Shown here in pieces: positions 44,508 through 53,637 of a stretch of 64,000 nt of DNA. Each line of letters begins with the position of its first letter. Position 1 is the stretch's first letter. The translations under genes and the position numbers were made by a program. The stretch lies in NCBI GenBank assembly GCA_026390595.1, contig JAPLFQ010000016.1:62001-126000 (forward strand), given 5' to 3'. The DNA is from Ignavibacteriales bacterium. Lineage in GTDB: Bacteria > Bacteroidota > Ignavibacteria > UBA10030. The notes beneath the pieces were generated by a model. It made no database searches and was not told the origin of the DNA. It was given only the letters and a program-made list of their open reading frames with translations.

Positions 44508-44566
44508 CGCAGGGCGCTTTGGCGACTGAGTCCGTTGAAGCAGGTGCCGGTCTTCGGCAGTTCCTC

Positions 44567-44595
44567 TTGCCATCACGGATCTCCTTTCGTATATT
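44567..44595 (+). promoter_or_regulatory. Promoter that should drive tRNA-Ser(UGA)
   Basis: TTGCCA (44567-44572) and TATATT (44590-44595) are 17 nt apart. Transcription would begin about 14 nt before the first truncated tRNA copy (44616), a normal distance for a tRNA gene, yet the intact tRNA starts only at 45040. Confidence 0.6.
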
Positions 44596-44615
44596 TAAAA
44601 GTTGTCAGGGTAATT

Positions 44616-44671
44616 GGAGAGCAGGCCCGCCTGCGGTCGTTTGCACGACCTTCGGCGGGTATACAGAACGG
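44616..44671 (+). pseudogene. Truncated tRNA-Ser 5' end, copy 1, interrupted by a hairpin
   Basis: GGAGAGC (44616-44622) and CAGAACGG (44664-44671) are the two halves of the tRNA 5' fragment. Between them lie 41 nt with a double-stem palindrome (CCCGCC/GGCGGG at 44626-44631 and 44654-44659; GGTCGT/ACGACC inside). Confidence 0.75.
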
Positions 44672-44755
44672 TCCTTCGACTCCGCCTCGACTTGTCCCAA
44701 AGCATAGGACTCGCTCGGCGTCGCTCAGGACAAAACGAGGTTGCTCTAATACTCT

Positions 44756-44773
44756 GGAGAGCTGGCAGAACGG
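44756..44773 (+). pseudogene. Truncated tRNA-Ser 5' end, copy 2
   Basis: GGAGAGCTGGCAGAACGG, identical to nucleotides 1-18 of tRNA-Ser(UGA), ending in the D-loop GG and followed by unrelated palindromic DNA. Confidence 0.8.
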
Positions 44774-44857
44774 TCCTTCGACTCCGCCTCGACTCGTCCC
44801 AAAGCATAGGACTCGCTCGGCGTCGCTGAGGACAAAACGAGGTTGCTCTAATACTCT

Positions 44858-44875
44858 GGAGAGCTGGCAGAACGG
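44858..44875 (+). pseudogene. Truncated tRNA-Ser 5' end, copy 3
   Basis: A further identical 18-nt copy, 102 bp from copy 2 and again broken directly after the D-loop GG, followed by a filler different from the first two. Confidence 0.8.
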
Positions 44876-45039
44876 CCCTTCGATCCTTCGACTCGCGCGA
44901 AGGGTGCGCTATTAAGCTTGCTCAGGATCGAATCCTGAGCGACTCGTGAGGAATTCCCGAGAGGAGTCGAAGGATTCGACTTCGGTCGACAGAAATCGTC
45001 GACCTTCGCTCAGGACAACAAATGTTTCGTAGCACCATT

Positions 45040-45122
45040 GGAGAGCTGGCAGAACGGCTATTGCACCAGTCTTGAAAACTGGCGGGCGTAAGCCCTTGGG
45101 GGTTCGAATCCCTCGCTCTCCG
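45040..45122 (+). tRNA. tRNA-Ser, anticodon UGA
   Basis: An intact type II tRNA. GGAGAGC pairs with GCTCTCC, the anticodon stem CCAGT/ACTGG encloses CTTGAAA with anticodon TGA at 45073-45075, a long variable arm follows, and the T loop is TTCGAAT. The discriminator is G and CCA is not encoded. No good promoter lies directly before it; the nearest is about 440 bp upstream, beyond the truncated copies. Confidence 0.95.
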
Positions 45123-45155
45123 CTCATTGACATTTCTGAGTAGCCGCTGATTGCT

Positions 45156-46358
45156 TTGCACTCTCCTCAACGCCTCGAAAACCGGCGACTTCACCCAAGC
45201 ATTCGCGTATCGGAGCTGTTCCATTACGGCCCCAACTCGGTATCGCATTTCATAATACTCCCGAGCCGTGGATGTCTTGTGCTGGCGCTGTTTTGCATGC
45301 TCTCAGTTGTTCCATCCATTTCCTCAGGTCAGACACAACGCTATTACTTCTACAAGCCCGCACAAACGCGAGGATCCGACGCAATTTTCAGTCCCTTCAC
45401 GCTGCTGCTGAACGGTTCGTTCGATGCGCTCCGCATCAGCGCACACGAGGCGCGTGATCTTACTTCGTACCATTGGAAAGCCAACTTCCAAAACGTGTGG
45501 GAGAATGTCTCGAACCCGTTCGCGAGCATTCGTGCCTTCGGGTGGGAGGAGTTCAGGCGCCAGGAGCTTTTCAACCTGAGCTTTGATAACAATTCGCTCC
45601 AGTTTATTCCAAACATCGCTGACCATACCATCGGCTATGGGATGCAGTATGCAAAGATCTCTGAATGGTACGATGCACACGGATATGCGCAGCCCGTTCT
45701 TTGGGGAATCGGAACGTCCCTCGTGTATCAATATGTAAATGAGATGATGCAAAACGAAAATGGCGGAGGAAGCTACACGAATGTTGACTGCATCGCAGAT
45801 TATGACTTCTTCAATGTCCTCGGTTATGTCCTGTTCAGTTTCGACGGAGTGAAACGTTTCTTCTCGGAAACTGTGCAGCTGAACGACTGGTCGCTCCAGC
45901 CGTTGTATGTGCCCCGCAATCATCACCTTGAAAACACCGGCCAGGAATTTCTTCTGCGCTACAAGCTTCCCTTTGCCGCACGATACGCTCCGTTCGTGTG
46001 CTGGGGCGTGAACTCGGTGGCGGGAATCAGCTATCGAGTTGACAAGGCGACGAGCGTCTCGCTTGGGCTCGGCCAGGCCGTAACAGAAATGACAATCAAT
46101 ACTAGAGGTGAGTATCTCAGCGCCGCACCAAGACTCAGCACCGCAGTTGGACTCTTTGTTGACAACGATGGATCGCTCCTCTCAAGCCTCATCATCCGAG
46201 GTGGTTCCTCCACCAACATCCAGTTGAACGTCTACCCAGGGCTCATCGATTTCTATGGCATTCGGCCGGGGTGCTATTTGGGAGCCGGAGGGAATGAAGG
46301 GCTCGTTTTCGGCGTAACATTCATGTCACTTCCAGTTTCTCTCGGATTCGAGCGCTGA
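45156..46358 (+). CDS. Predicted outer-membrane or periplasmic protein of unknown function
   Basis: A 400-residue product. A hydrophobic stretch (about residues 40-56) ending SISSGQTQ looks like a signal peptide, so the true start may lie later than the TTG at 45156; the only other start before the hydrophobic core is GTG 45279. After it comes a segment with SFDALRISAHEARDL and a DUF3943-like middle (VWENVSNPFASIRAFGWEEFRRQELFN, spread over about 112-140; GYVLFSFDGVKRFF), then alternating polar/non-polar strands towards a C-terminal aromatic residue, as in beta-barrels. DUF3943 membership is a guess from pattern memory. Confidence 0.65.
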   Translation: MHSPQRLENRRLHPSIRVSELFHYGPNSVSHFIILPSRGCLVLALFCMLSVVPSISSGQTQRYYFYKPAQTRGSDAIFSPFTLLLNGSFDALRISAHEARDLTSYHWKANFQNVWENVSNPFASIRAFGWEEFRRQELFNLSFDNNSLQFIPNIADHTIGYGMQYAKISEWYDAHGYAQPVLWGIGTSLVYQYVNEMMQNENGGGSYTNVDCIADYDFFNVLGYVLFSFDGVKRFFSETVQLNDWSLQPLYVPRNHHLENTGQEFLLRYKLPFAARYAPFVCWGVNSVAGISYRVDKATSVSLGLGQAVTEMTINTRGEYLSAAPRLSTAVGLFVDNDGSLLSSLIIRGGSSTNIQLNVYPGLIDFYGIRPGCYLGAGGNEGLVFGVTFMSLPVSLGFER

Positions 46359-46524
46359 GGATCGGGATGCCGACTCCCACCCGATTCCAGTAGCCGAAGC
46401 GGTATTTCCCCGCCGATTTTTGAACTCTTCTGTTGACGATTTCACCTATTAATGCGATCTTCTTGCAGGGAGGTAACCGGGAACTCGTAGCTCGGCGAGA
46501 ACCCCTATCCCCATTTCACCACAT

Positions 46525-47580
46525 ATGAAGACGCCTCACGTGCTGAAGAAGGCTGTAAAGAACGCGATCAAAGCAGTCAAACTCGAGCGGATGCTTTTCT
46601 TCCCCGATATCCTCATCACTCACCATTGCACGCAGCGGTGCCTGCAATGTTCCATCCCGTTGAACGCCTCACCGACGAAGCCGTTCATGAAGTTCGAACA
46701 TTTCAAGACCATCGTCGACCGGCTGGATGACCATGGAACTCAAGGGTTCGTAATTTCGGGAGGCGAGCCGATACTCCATCCCGAGTTGCCCGAATTCATT
46801 CAATACGCTGCGAGCAAGAAATTTGCTCGCGTGCACCTCCTCTCGACACTCTACGGGCCGGACCGACTGATCGAACGGGCGGTCGGGGCGGCGATTGATG
46901 CAGGTATCTCGCTCTCAGTCTCATTTGACGGATTGGGAGAAGTTGGAGATACGGTGAGGGGCGCTCGCGATGTCGCCGAGCGCGTAAAGAAGAGCATCGA
47001 GTATGTGGAATCTGAAATGAAGCGAAAGGGCAAGCGGATCCACACGGGTGTCGGCGTGGTGCTCTCTCAACTCAATATCCACCAGACAAAAGACCTCCTT
47101 GAGTTCCTCGAAAAGGTAGGATGGCTCACAGAGGTGGATGTATACCGTTGGCAGTCGCAAAGCCAGATGGAGAACGACTCAATGAAGTTCCACGACACGA
47201 AGGAGCTTCGCGAGGCGCTCGAGCTGGTGAAGGAGTCTCCCGTCGTGCTCACTCCCCCTTGGCTGTTGGACCTGATCGCGGAGTTTCTCGATGGCAGGGC
47301 TGAGAAGTGGTGTCCCTATATCGAAATGCCGACTTTTGCCACGAAGGTGTTCATCCACCCCGATGGATCGGTGAAGACCTGCATGGGAGACGTGTTCGGA
47401 AATCTGTTGGAACAAACTCCCGAAGAGCTTTTTGCCTCAAAGGAATGGGACCACCAGATGGCCGAGAAACATGCGTGTGCGGGCTGTGTCAATACCTGTT
47501 TCACAAGAGGCAAGGTCCTCTATCCGACCACCATGAAAGAAGTTCGCGCCAACTGGAAGCAGATCTGGAATCTTAGCTAA
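46525..47580 (+). CDS. Radical SAM protein with SPASM-like C-terminus
   Basis: A 351-residue enzyme with the radical SAM cysteines C35, C39 and C42 (CTQRCLQC), a GGEP motif ([12 protein letters not shown]) for SAM binding, and further cysteines near the end (WCPYIE, KTCMGD and CAGCVNTC) that suggest an auxiliary SPASM/Twitch cluster. SPASM proteins often modify peptides or lipids or act in heme/PQQ-type pathways; no small peptide gene or obvious partner lies next to it, so the substrate is unknown. A GH51 gene follows after 65 nt on the same strand. Confidence 0.85.
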   Translation: MKTPHVLKKAVKNAIKAVKLERMLFFPDILITHHCTQRCLQCSIPLNASPTKPFMKFEHFKTIVDRLDDHGTQGFVISGGEPILHPELPEFIQYAASKKFARVHLLSTLYGPDRLIERAVGAAIDAGISLSVSFDGLGEVGDTVRGARDVAERVKKSIEYVESEMKRKGKRIHTGVGVVLSQLNIHQTKDLLEFLEKVGWLTEVDVYRWQSQSQMENDSMKFHDTKELREALELVKESPVVLTPPWLLDLIAEFLDGRAEKWCPYIEMPTFATKVFIHPDGSVKTCMGDVFGNLLEQTPEELFASKEWDHQMAEKHACAGCVNTCFTRGKVLYPTTMKEVRANWKQIWNLS

Positions 47581-47645
47581 GCACCAGCGTCGCACCGTGC
47601 GACCTGCCCCAACCAAGTGCCATCGACTGCCCAGGGAGGACCGTC

Positions 47646-49196
47646 ATGATGAATCGCGTCTTGTCCGTAGCCGCTATTGCTTTTCTTTCCACCACCCTGC
47701 TCGTTAGCCAACCACGCGAAACAAAGATCACTCTGAACATTGATCAAAGTAGAGACACAATCAGCCGTCACATCTACGGTCAGTTCTCCGAACACCTCGG
47801 GCATGGCATCTACGGGGGAATCTGGGTTGGTGAGAACTCAACGATTCCAAACACGCGGGGGATTCGAAACGACGTCGTCGCCGCGTTGAAGCGAATGCAT
47901 ATCCCGAATCTGCGCTGGCCGGGGGGCTGTTTCGCCGATGAATACCATTGGGTGGACGGGATTGGCCCGAGAGACAAGCGCCCCAGAATGGTCAATACAC
48001 ACTGGGGAGGTGTGGTCGAGGATAACAGCTTCGGAACGCATGAGTTCATGGATTTGTGTGAGCTGCTTGGAACGGAACCGTACATTTGTGGAAACCTGGG
48101 AAGTGGATCGGTTGAAGAGATGTCGAAGTGGGTTGAATACCTGACGTTTGACGGAGAAAGCCCGATGGCCAAGCTCCGGGCGCAGAACGGGAGAGATAAA
48201 CCGTGGAAGGTGAAGTTTTGGGGAGTGGGAAATGAGAACTGGGGCTGTGGCGGAAACATGACGGCTGCATTCTATGCGGATCAGTACCGGCGCTATGCGA
48301 CCTATTGTCGTGATTATGGATCGAACCGGCTTCTGAAGATCGCGGGAGGGCCGAGCTCGGGGGATTTCCCGTGGATGGAGACTCTCATGAAGAACGTTCC
48401 AATAGGGATGGTCGGTGGAGTCTCTCTGCATCACTATACTGTGCCAAAGTCGTGGAGCGACAAAGGATCGGCGACTTCGTTCACAGAAGCTGAGTACTTC
48501 GCAACGATGGAAAAGGCCATTCGTATGGAAGATTTGGTCACGCGGCACTCGAGGATCATGGATATCTACGACCCGGGAAAGAGGGTGGGACTGATGGTCG
48601 ATGAGTGGGGAACATGGTACAACGTGGAACCCGGAACGAATCCCGGTTTCCTCTACCAGCAAAACACGGTTCGTGATGCATTGACTGCGGCAATCAACCT
48701 GAACATATTCAACAACCATTGTGACCGCGTCAGAATGGCGAACATTGCGCAGACCGTGAACGTCTTGCAGTCGCTGATATTGACAGACGGACCGAAAATT
48801 GTGTTGACACCGACGTTCTATGTCTATGAGCTCTACACGGTGCACCATGATGCCGTGCTGATTCCGCTGGACTTTCATTCGCCGACGTACGAACTCAATG
48901 GAAAGAGCATACCCGTCGTCAGCGCATCCGCGTCGAAGGATGGCCGGGGTCGCGTTCACGTCTCTCTGGTAAACGTCAATCCGAATTCCTCACTGAAAGT
49001 GACGTGCGAGATCAGGGGAGCCAGTGTGAATGATGCATCAGGCAAAATAATAACGGCGGATGCTGTCAATTCCTGCAATACATCAGAAGTTCCGAACACG
49101 GTGGTAACCCGGCCATTCACTGCCTTCAAGCTTGATGGCAACATGCTGACAGTCGAGATGCCGGCCAAATCGATCGTCATGCTCGAAATGAAATGA
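47646..49196 (+). CDS. Secreted alpha-L-arabinofuranosidase, GH51
   Basis: A 516-residue GH51 enzyme that removes arabinofuranosyl groups from arabinan or arabinoxylan. A signal peptide covers about residues 1-20 (before QPRETK). Then come the [19 protein letters not shown] start of the barrel (spread over about 39-57), [12 protein letters not shown], the acid/base E197 in GVGNENWG and the nucleophile E320 in [10 protein letters not shown], and a C-terminal beta-sandwich. Either of the first two Met codons can be the start. There is no SusCD pair or other glycosidase beside it. Confidence 0.93.
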   Translation: MMNRVLSVAAIAFLSTTLLVSQPRETKITLNIDQSRDTISRHIYGQFSEHLGHGIYGGIWVGENSTIPNTRGIRNDVVAALKRMHIPNLRWPGGCFADEYHWVDGIGPRDKRPRMVNTHWGGVVEDNSFGTHEFMDLCELLGTEPYICGNLGSGSVEEMSKWVEYLTFDGESPMAKLRAQNGRDKPWKVKFWGVGNENWGCGGNMTAAFYADQYRRYATYCRDYGSNRLLKIAGGPSSGDFPWMETLMKNVPIGMVGGVSLHHYTVPKSWSDKGSATSFTEAEYFATMEKAIRMEDLVTRHSRIMDIYDPGKRVGLMVDEWGTWYNVEPGTNPGFLYQQNTVRDALTAAINLNIFNNHCDRVRMANIAQTVNVLQSLILTDGPKIVLTPTFYVYELYTVHHDAVLIPLDFHSPTYELNGKSIPVVSASASKDGRGRVHVSLVNVNPNSSLKVTCEIRGASVNDASGKIITADAVNSCNTSEVPNTVVTRPFTAFKLDGNMLTVEMPAKSIVMLEMK

Positions 49197-49269
49197 AACG
49201 GGATGTCTCCACGCTTTTTCGCTGCGGACGTGAGGGCTGAACTCAGAAGGTGTCACGAGACTATCCTTT

Positions 49270-49298
49270 TTGCAATTTGATCGGTCATTCACTATCTT
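49270..49298 (+). promoter_or_regulatory. Promoter of gltX
   Basis: TTGCAA (49270-49275) and TATCTT (49293-49298) are 17 nt apart. The -10 continues as TATCTTTG, a perfect TAnnTTTG, and the -35 reads TTTG with its preceding T. The leader would be about 85 nt. Confidence 0.65.
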
Positions 49299-49388
49299 TG
49301 AAGAAGAATCGTAGTGATATGCCGAGTGACTGGCGTCCTGAGCAGCTACGGACGCCTTTTTTGTATGGTCCAAGTAGACCGACATCGT

Positions 49389-50840
49389 ATGAGCAGCCAG
49401 ATCAGAGTCAGGTTCGCGCCAAGTCCAACCGGATATCTCCACGTGGGAGGATTGCGGACTGCCCTCTACAACTATCTTTTCGCCCGGCGCAACGGGGGTA
49501 AACTCGTTCTTCGCATCGAGGATACTGACCAGGCCCGCAGGGTGGAGGGAGCAATGGAGAACCTCATCTCGACGTTGGGATGGGCGGGTGTCCACTATGA
49601 CGAAGGGCCGGATCGTCCGGGTCCATGTGGTCCGTATGTCCAGTCGCAGCGGCTCGACATCTATAATCGTCATGCGAAGGAGCTTGTTGAAAAGGGGGAA
49701 GCGTATCATTGCTTCTGCTCGTCCGAACGGTTGGAAGAGGTCCGTCAACGCCAAACTGCCGCGAAGGAACGAGCCACCTACGACCGGCGATGCCGTGATC
49801 TGGGTAAGGACGAAGTCGAAAGCCGGCTGCGCGCCGGCGAGAGAAATGTGATCAGGATGAAGATTCCGTTGAGCGGAGCGCTGACCTTCAACGACCTGAT
49901 CCGAGGCGATGTTTCCATAGCGTATGAAGTTCTGGATGACCAGGTACTCCTGAAATCGGACGGGTTCCCGACGTACCACCTGGCCGTTGTGGTAGACGAT
50001 CATCTCATGGAAATCAGCCACGTGATCAGGGGAGAGGAGTGGCTCCCGAGCACACCGAAGCACATCCTGCTCTATCAGTTTTTCGGCTGGGAACTCCCCC
50101 AGTTTGCGCATCTGCCGCTGCTCTTGAATCCGGACAAGAGCAAGCTCAGCAAGCGGCAGGGAGACGTCGCTGTTGAGGACTACAAGGCGAAAGGGTATCT
50201 GAAGGAGGCGATCATCAACTTCATCGCCTTCTTGGGCTGGAACCCGGGGGATGAGCGCGAGCTCTTCATGATGGATGATTTGGTTAAGGAGTTTTCGCTG
50301 GAACGCGTTGGAAAATCGGGTGCTGTGTTCAATGTCGAAAAACTCGATTGGCTGAACTTCCAGCATCTACGGAAGAAGCCGGATGAGGAGGTGCTCGGCC
50401 TCGTGAAGGAGTTCCTCGCGAGCTCCTCGTTTGCCGGCACGCAATTCAGCGACTCGTACCTTATGAGTGTGATCGCCGCAATGCGGGAGAGGGCATCGTT
50501 CGTGAAGGACTTTGTCGAGAAATGCCCCTATTTCTATCAGGCTCCCGATCAATACGATCCGGATGTTGTGAAGAAGAGATGGAAACCGGAATCGGCCGTT
50601 CAGTTGCAGGCGCTGGGCAGCAACTTCGCCGGCTTGAGTTCGCCGGCAAAAGAAGATTACGAAACTGCGCTGCATCAGACAGCTGATGTATTGATCGTGA
50701 AGCATAGCGAACTGATTCACCCGCTGCGCCTGGCTGTGTCTGGCCTGGGAGCAGGTCCCGGGTTGTATGACATTCTGTTCATCCTGGGAAAGGATGAAGT
50801 CATCCGTAGAATTCAAACAGCAATCCAACACCTGAAATAG
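49389..50840 (+). CDS. gltX: Glutamyl-tRNA synthetase
   Basis: A class I synthetase of 483 residues with RVRFAPSPTGYLHVGGLRTA (HIGH motif HVGG at 18-21), LRIEDTD, the GDVSIAYEVLDDQVLLKSDGFPTYHLA block (spread over about 180-206) and the KLSKRQGD loop. I take the ATG at 49389, four residues before the conserved start; the frame opens at 49314, but the promoter at 49270-49298 would leave almost no leader for that. glnS follows on the same strand; with both present, tRNA-Gln is charged directly and this enzyme is probably the discriminating type. Confidence 0.96.
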   Translation: MSSQIRVRFAPSPTGYLHVGGLRTALYNYLFARRNGGKLVLRIEDTDQARRVEGAMENLISTLGWAGVHYDEGPDRPGPCGPYVQSQRLDIYNRHAKELVEKGEAYHCFCSSERLEEVRQRQTAAKERATYDRRCRDLGKDEVESRLRAGERNVIRMKIPLSGALTFNDLIRGDVSIAYEVLDDQVLLKSDGFPTYHLAVVVDDHLMEISHVIRGEEWLPSTPKHILLYQFFGWELPQFAHLPLLLNPDKSKLSKRQGDVAVEDYKAKGYLKEAIINFIAFLGWNPGDERELFMMDDLVKEFSLERVGKSGAVFNVEKLDWLNFQHLRKKPDEEVLGLVKEFLASSSFAGTQFSDSYLMSVIAAMRERASFVKDFVEKCPYFYQAPDQYDPDVVKKRWKPESAVQLQALGSNFAGLSSPAKEDYETALHQTADVLIVKHSELIHPLRLAVSGLGAGPGLYDILFILGKDEVIRRIQTAIQHLK

Positions 50841-50858
50841 GTGGCTGACCCGATTCTC

Positions 50859-50879
50859 CGTCGACATGCAATGTCGACG
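50859..50879. repeat. Perfect hairpin between gltX and glnS
   Basis: CGTCGACAT and ATGTCGACG are exact reverse complements around GCA (arms 50859-50867 and 50871-50879). No T run follows, so it is not a standard terminator; it may mark an RNA processing or stability site. Confidence 0.6.
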
Positions 50880-50944
50880 ACTATGAGGACCTGAACGTAT
50901 CGTGACAATTCGAGGGATTCAACCCCTTCATCGGAGCAACGTCA

Positions 50945-52645
50945 ATGGAAACAACCAAGAATCCAGAGGAGAACAAGACAACGCCGGAACTTCCCGTCCG
51001 GAGAAACTTCGTACGCGAGATCATCGATGATGACCTGAGAACGAACAAGTTCGAAGGACGTGTCCATACGCGGTTCCCGCCAGAGCCAAACGGCTATCTG
51101 CACATCGGACACGCGAAGTCCATTTGCCTCAACTTTGGACTTGCCCGCGACTACAAGGGATTCTGCAATCTCCGCTTTGACGACACAAACCCGTCGAAAG
51201 AGGAGCAGGAGTACGTGGATTCGATCGAGCACGATGTGCGCTGGCTCGGCTTCGATTGGGAGAATCGGCTGTTCTACGCTTCAGACTACTTCGGCCAGCT
51301 GCATGAGTATGCCGTCCAATTGATCAGGAAAGGCAAGGCATACGTCTGCGACCTGAATGCTGATCAGATGCGCGAACACCGCGGCACGCTGACAGCGCCG
51401 GGCAAGGATAGCCCGTACCGGAATCGTACGATCGAGGAGAATCTCGAGCTGTTCGAACGAATGCGAAAAGGGGAATTCCCGGATGGCTCGCGGACTTTGC
51501 GCGCGAAGGTCGACATGGCGTCGCCAAACCTGAATATGCGTGATCCGGTCATGTATCGGATCCTTCGTTCCACGCACCATCGCACGGGTGATACCTGGTG
51601 CATCTATCCGATGTATGACTGGGCGCACGGTCAGAGCGATTCCATCGAGAGAATTACGCATTCTATTTGCACGCTCGAATTCGAAGATCACCGGCCGCTG
51701 TATGATTGGTTCGTCGAGCAGCTCGGAATCTATCATCCGCAGCAAATCGAGTTTGCAAGGTTGAACCTGACCTATACGGTCATGAGCAAGCGAAAACTCC
51801 TCCAGCTTGTAGAGGAGCAACGCGTCAACGGATGGGATGATCCCCGCATGCCAACGATTTCCGGCCTTCGCCGGCGCGGCTACACGCCTGAGTCAATTCG
51901 CATGTTCGCAGACAAGATCGGCGTTGCAAAGAGCGAGAGCACCGTGGACGTGGCGTTCCTTGAAGACTGTGTCAGGGATGACCTGAACAGACGCTCATTG
52001 CGGGTAATGTCCGTTCTCCATCCCGTGAAGCTCGTCCTGGAAAACTATCCCGACGGGCTTGTTGAAGAGCTGGATGCGGTCAATAATCCGGAGGATCCTT
52101 CGGCGGGATCCCGCAAAGTTCCATTTTCGAAGGTCCTGTATATCGAGCAGGATGATTTCATGGAGAATCCTCCCAAGAAATTCTTCCGCCTCTCGCCCGG
52201 GACGGAAGTGCGTCTGCGGTACGCGTACATCATCAAGTGCGAGAGTGTTGTGAAGGACGAGACGGGCCGGATCACGGAGCTACGCTGTACCTACGATCCG
52301 GAGACGAAGAGCGGTTCGCCACAAAGCGCACGGAAGGTAAAAGGGACGATCCATTGGGTCTCAGCACCACACGCACTTGATGCAGAAGTCCGGCTGTACG
52401 ACAGGCTGTTCAATGTTGAGAATCCCGGAGGAGATGATTGGAGAGATCACATCAATCCGCATGCTCTTGAAGTGCTGAAGGCGTGCAAAGTGGAGCCGAG
52501 CCTCGCTGCGGCCAATCCGCTGGACCGCTTCCAATTCGAGCGGTTGGGATACTTTTGCGCGGATGATGATTCGAAGAGGGGAAACCTGGTCTTTAACCGG
52601 ACTGTCACGCTGCGCGACACGTGGGCAAAAATCGCGAAGATGTAG
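50945..52645 (+). CDS. glnS: Glutaminyl-tRNA synthetase
   Basis: A class I synthetase of 566 residues with [21 protein letters not shown] (HIGH at 53-56), [11 protein letters not shown], the [12 protein letters not shown]-like [19 protein letters not shown] block with the MSKRK loop, and the C-terminal beta-barrel anticodon domain ([11 protein letters not shown]-like segment). GlnS in bacteria comes by ancient transfer from eukaryotes and is present in many Bacteroidota. It follows gltX with a 104-nt gap containing a hairpin. Confidence 0.97.
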   Translation: METTKNPEENKTTPELPVRRNFVREIIDDDLRTNKFEGRVHTRFPPEPNGYLHIGHAKSICLNFGLARDYKGFCNLRFDDTNPSKEEQEYVDSIEHDVRWLGFDWENRLFYASDYFGQLHEYAVQLIRKGKAYVCDLNADQMREHRGTLTAPGKDSPYRNRTIEENLELFERMRKGEFPDGSRTLRAKVDMASPNLNMRDPVMYRILRSTHHRTGDTWCIYPMYDWAHGQSDSIERITHSICTLEFEDHRPLYDWFVEQLGIYHPQQIEFARLNLTYTVMSKRKLLQLVEEQRVNGWDDPRMPTISGLRRRGYTPESIRMFADKIGVAKSESTVDVAFLEDCVRDDLNRRSLRVMSVLHPVKLVLENYPDGLVEELDAVNNPEDPSAGSRKVPFSKVLYIEQDDFMENPPKKFFRLSPGTEVRLRYAYIIKCESVVKDETGRITELRCTYDPETKSGSPQSARKVKGTIHWVSAPHALDAEVRLYDRLFNVENPGGDDWRDHINPHALEVLKACKVEPSLAAANPLDRFQFERLGYFCADDDSKRGNLVFNRTVTLRDTWAKIAKM

Positions 52646-52656
52646 ACAGCCGGTGA

Positions 52657-52685
52657 TTGTTTTTTGAGATTTGGTTGTCTATATT
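52657..52685 (+). promoter_or_regulatory. Promoter of folB-folK-dNK
   Basis: TTGTTT (52657-52662) and TATATT (52680-52685) are 17 nt apart, starting 12 nt after the glnS stop and 51 nt before folB. Confidence 0.6.
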
Positions 52686-52735
52686 TTGCGGCACTCGCTG
52701 TGCTTGATCATTCATAATTCGATACCATCCGGTTC

Positions 52736-53122
52736 ATGCCCCGACGCAAGAAATCATCCGAAGACGTCATACGGCTCCATAACGCCGTCTTCTATGCGTA
52801 CCACGGTGTCCTTTCCGACGAGCAGACGCTTGGGGGCAAGTTCGAGGTGGACGTCGATCTGCATGTCGATCTCGCACGGGGAGCGCGGACAGACGATCTG
52901 CAGCGTACGGTCAACTACGAGCGGGTCTATGACTCCATCAAGCAGCTTGTCCTTGGCAAGAAATACAGGTTGATCGAAGCGCTGGCGGAGACGATTGCTG
53001 ACGGCCTGCTGGATGAGTTCAAGAAACTGGAAAAGGTCGTGGTGCGCGTTCGCAAGCCAAGCGCTCCTGTGAAAGGTGTGATAGACCACGTGGAAGTGGA
53101 GATCGCCCGGACGAGGAAGTGA
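52736..53122 (+). CDS. folB: Dihydroneopterin aldolase
   Basis: FolB converts dihydroneopterin to 6-hydroxymethyl-dihydropterin in folate synthesis. The 128 residues show the AVFYAYHGVLSDEQTLGGKFEVDVDL start, the TVNYERVYDSIK motif and the IEALAETIADGLL helix with the conserved Glu, then VVRVRKPSAPVKGVIDHVEVEI. An N-terminal basic extension of about 10 residues is a little longer than usual. Its stop overlaps the folK start, so consecutive steps of the pathway are linked. Confidence 0.94.
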   Translation: MPRRKKSSEDVIRLHNAVFYAYHGVLSDEQTLGGKFEVDVDLHVDLARGARTDDLQRTVNYERVYDSIKQLVLGKKYRLIEALAETIADGLLDEFKKLEKVVVRVRKPSAPVKGVIDHVEVEIARTRK

Positions 53123-53637
53123 TGGGCCGCGTGCTCATTTCGCTGGGCTCGAACCTCGGAGACCGCATCGGGTTTCTCCGGAAAGCGGTTGAGGCTCTGG
53201 GTCAGGTGCCAGGGTTCAGGATTGTCAGCGTTTCATCGATCTACGAAACGGAACCGGTAGGGAAGAAGGACCAGCCGCAGTTCTTGAATGCCGCGGTCGA
53301 GATTGAAAGCATGCTTTCTCCGGACAGCCTCCTGGTGAATTGTAAGCACATCGAACGGCGGGTAGGCCGCACGCCATCGGAGAAATGGGGACCCAGAGAG
53401 ATCGATCTCGATCTCATCTACGTTGGGGATCTCGTTGTCAGAAGCCCGATGTTGACACTTCCGCATCCTGAAGTCGCCGGTCGGAGATTTGTCCTGACTC
53501 CCCTGGCCGAGATTGCGCCCGGGTTCGTCGATCCGCTTCGCAAATGCACGCTGAGCGAGTTGCTTTCTGGTTGTTCCGACACGTGCTCGGTTGTCAAGGC
53601 ATCATCAGCCATTCTATCTTCAACAGCGGAGAATTGA
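53122..53637 (+). CDS. folK: 2-amino-4-hydroxy-6-hydroxymethyldihydropteridine diphosphokinase
   Basis: HPPK adds pyrophosphate from ATP to the FolB product. The start motif ISLGSNLGDR, the VSSIYETEPVG segment, QPQFLNAAVEIE and the WGPREIDLDLIYVGD Mg2+-binding motif are present, as is LPHPEVAGRRFVLTPLAEIAP. I take the ATG at 53122; the GTG three bases earlier is in frame. The deoxynucleoside kinase gene starts directly after its stop, an arrangement common in this phylum. Confidence 0.95.
   Translation: MGRVLISLGSNLGDRIGFLRKAVEALGQVPGFRIVSVSSIYETEPVGKKDQPQFLNAAVEIESMLSPDSLLVNCKHIERRVGRTPSEKWGPREIDLDLIYVGDLVVRSPMLTLPHPEVAGRRFVLTPLAEIAPGFVDPLRKCTLSELLSGCSDTCSVVKASSAILSSTAEN

Larger units (their letters stand above)
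44508..45039 (+). repeat. Palindrome-rich tandem array with truncated tRNA-Ser copies
   Basis: The 532 nt between the glycosidase gene and tRNA-Ser(UGA) hold no protein gene. They contain a promoter (44567-44595), three copies of the first 18 nt of the tRNA (starting at 44616, 44756 and 44858), and palindrome-rich fillers. The fillers after the first two copies are near-identical, so 44672-44773 and 44774-44875 form a 102-bp direct tandem repeat with about two mismatches. The third filler (44876-45039) is different and includes perfect palindromes with 9-bp arms around CTCAGGAT/ATCCTGAG and GGTCGAC/GTCGACC. Confidence 0.85.

Noticed and set aside
44535-44915. Open frame encoding a duplicated 34-residue peptide
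   Set aside because: The repetition simply reflects the 102-bp DNA repeat with tRNA fragments; several frames are open through it, and no ribosome binding site is seen.
49083-50366. 427-codon frame opposite gltX
   Set aside because: Antisense shadow of a class I synthetase; no start context or family features.
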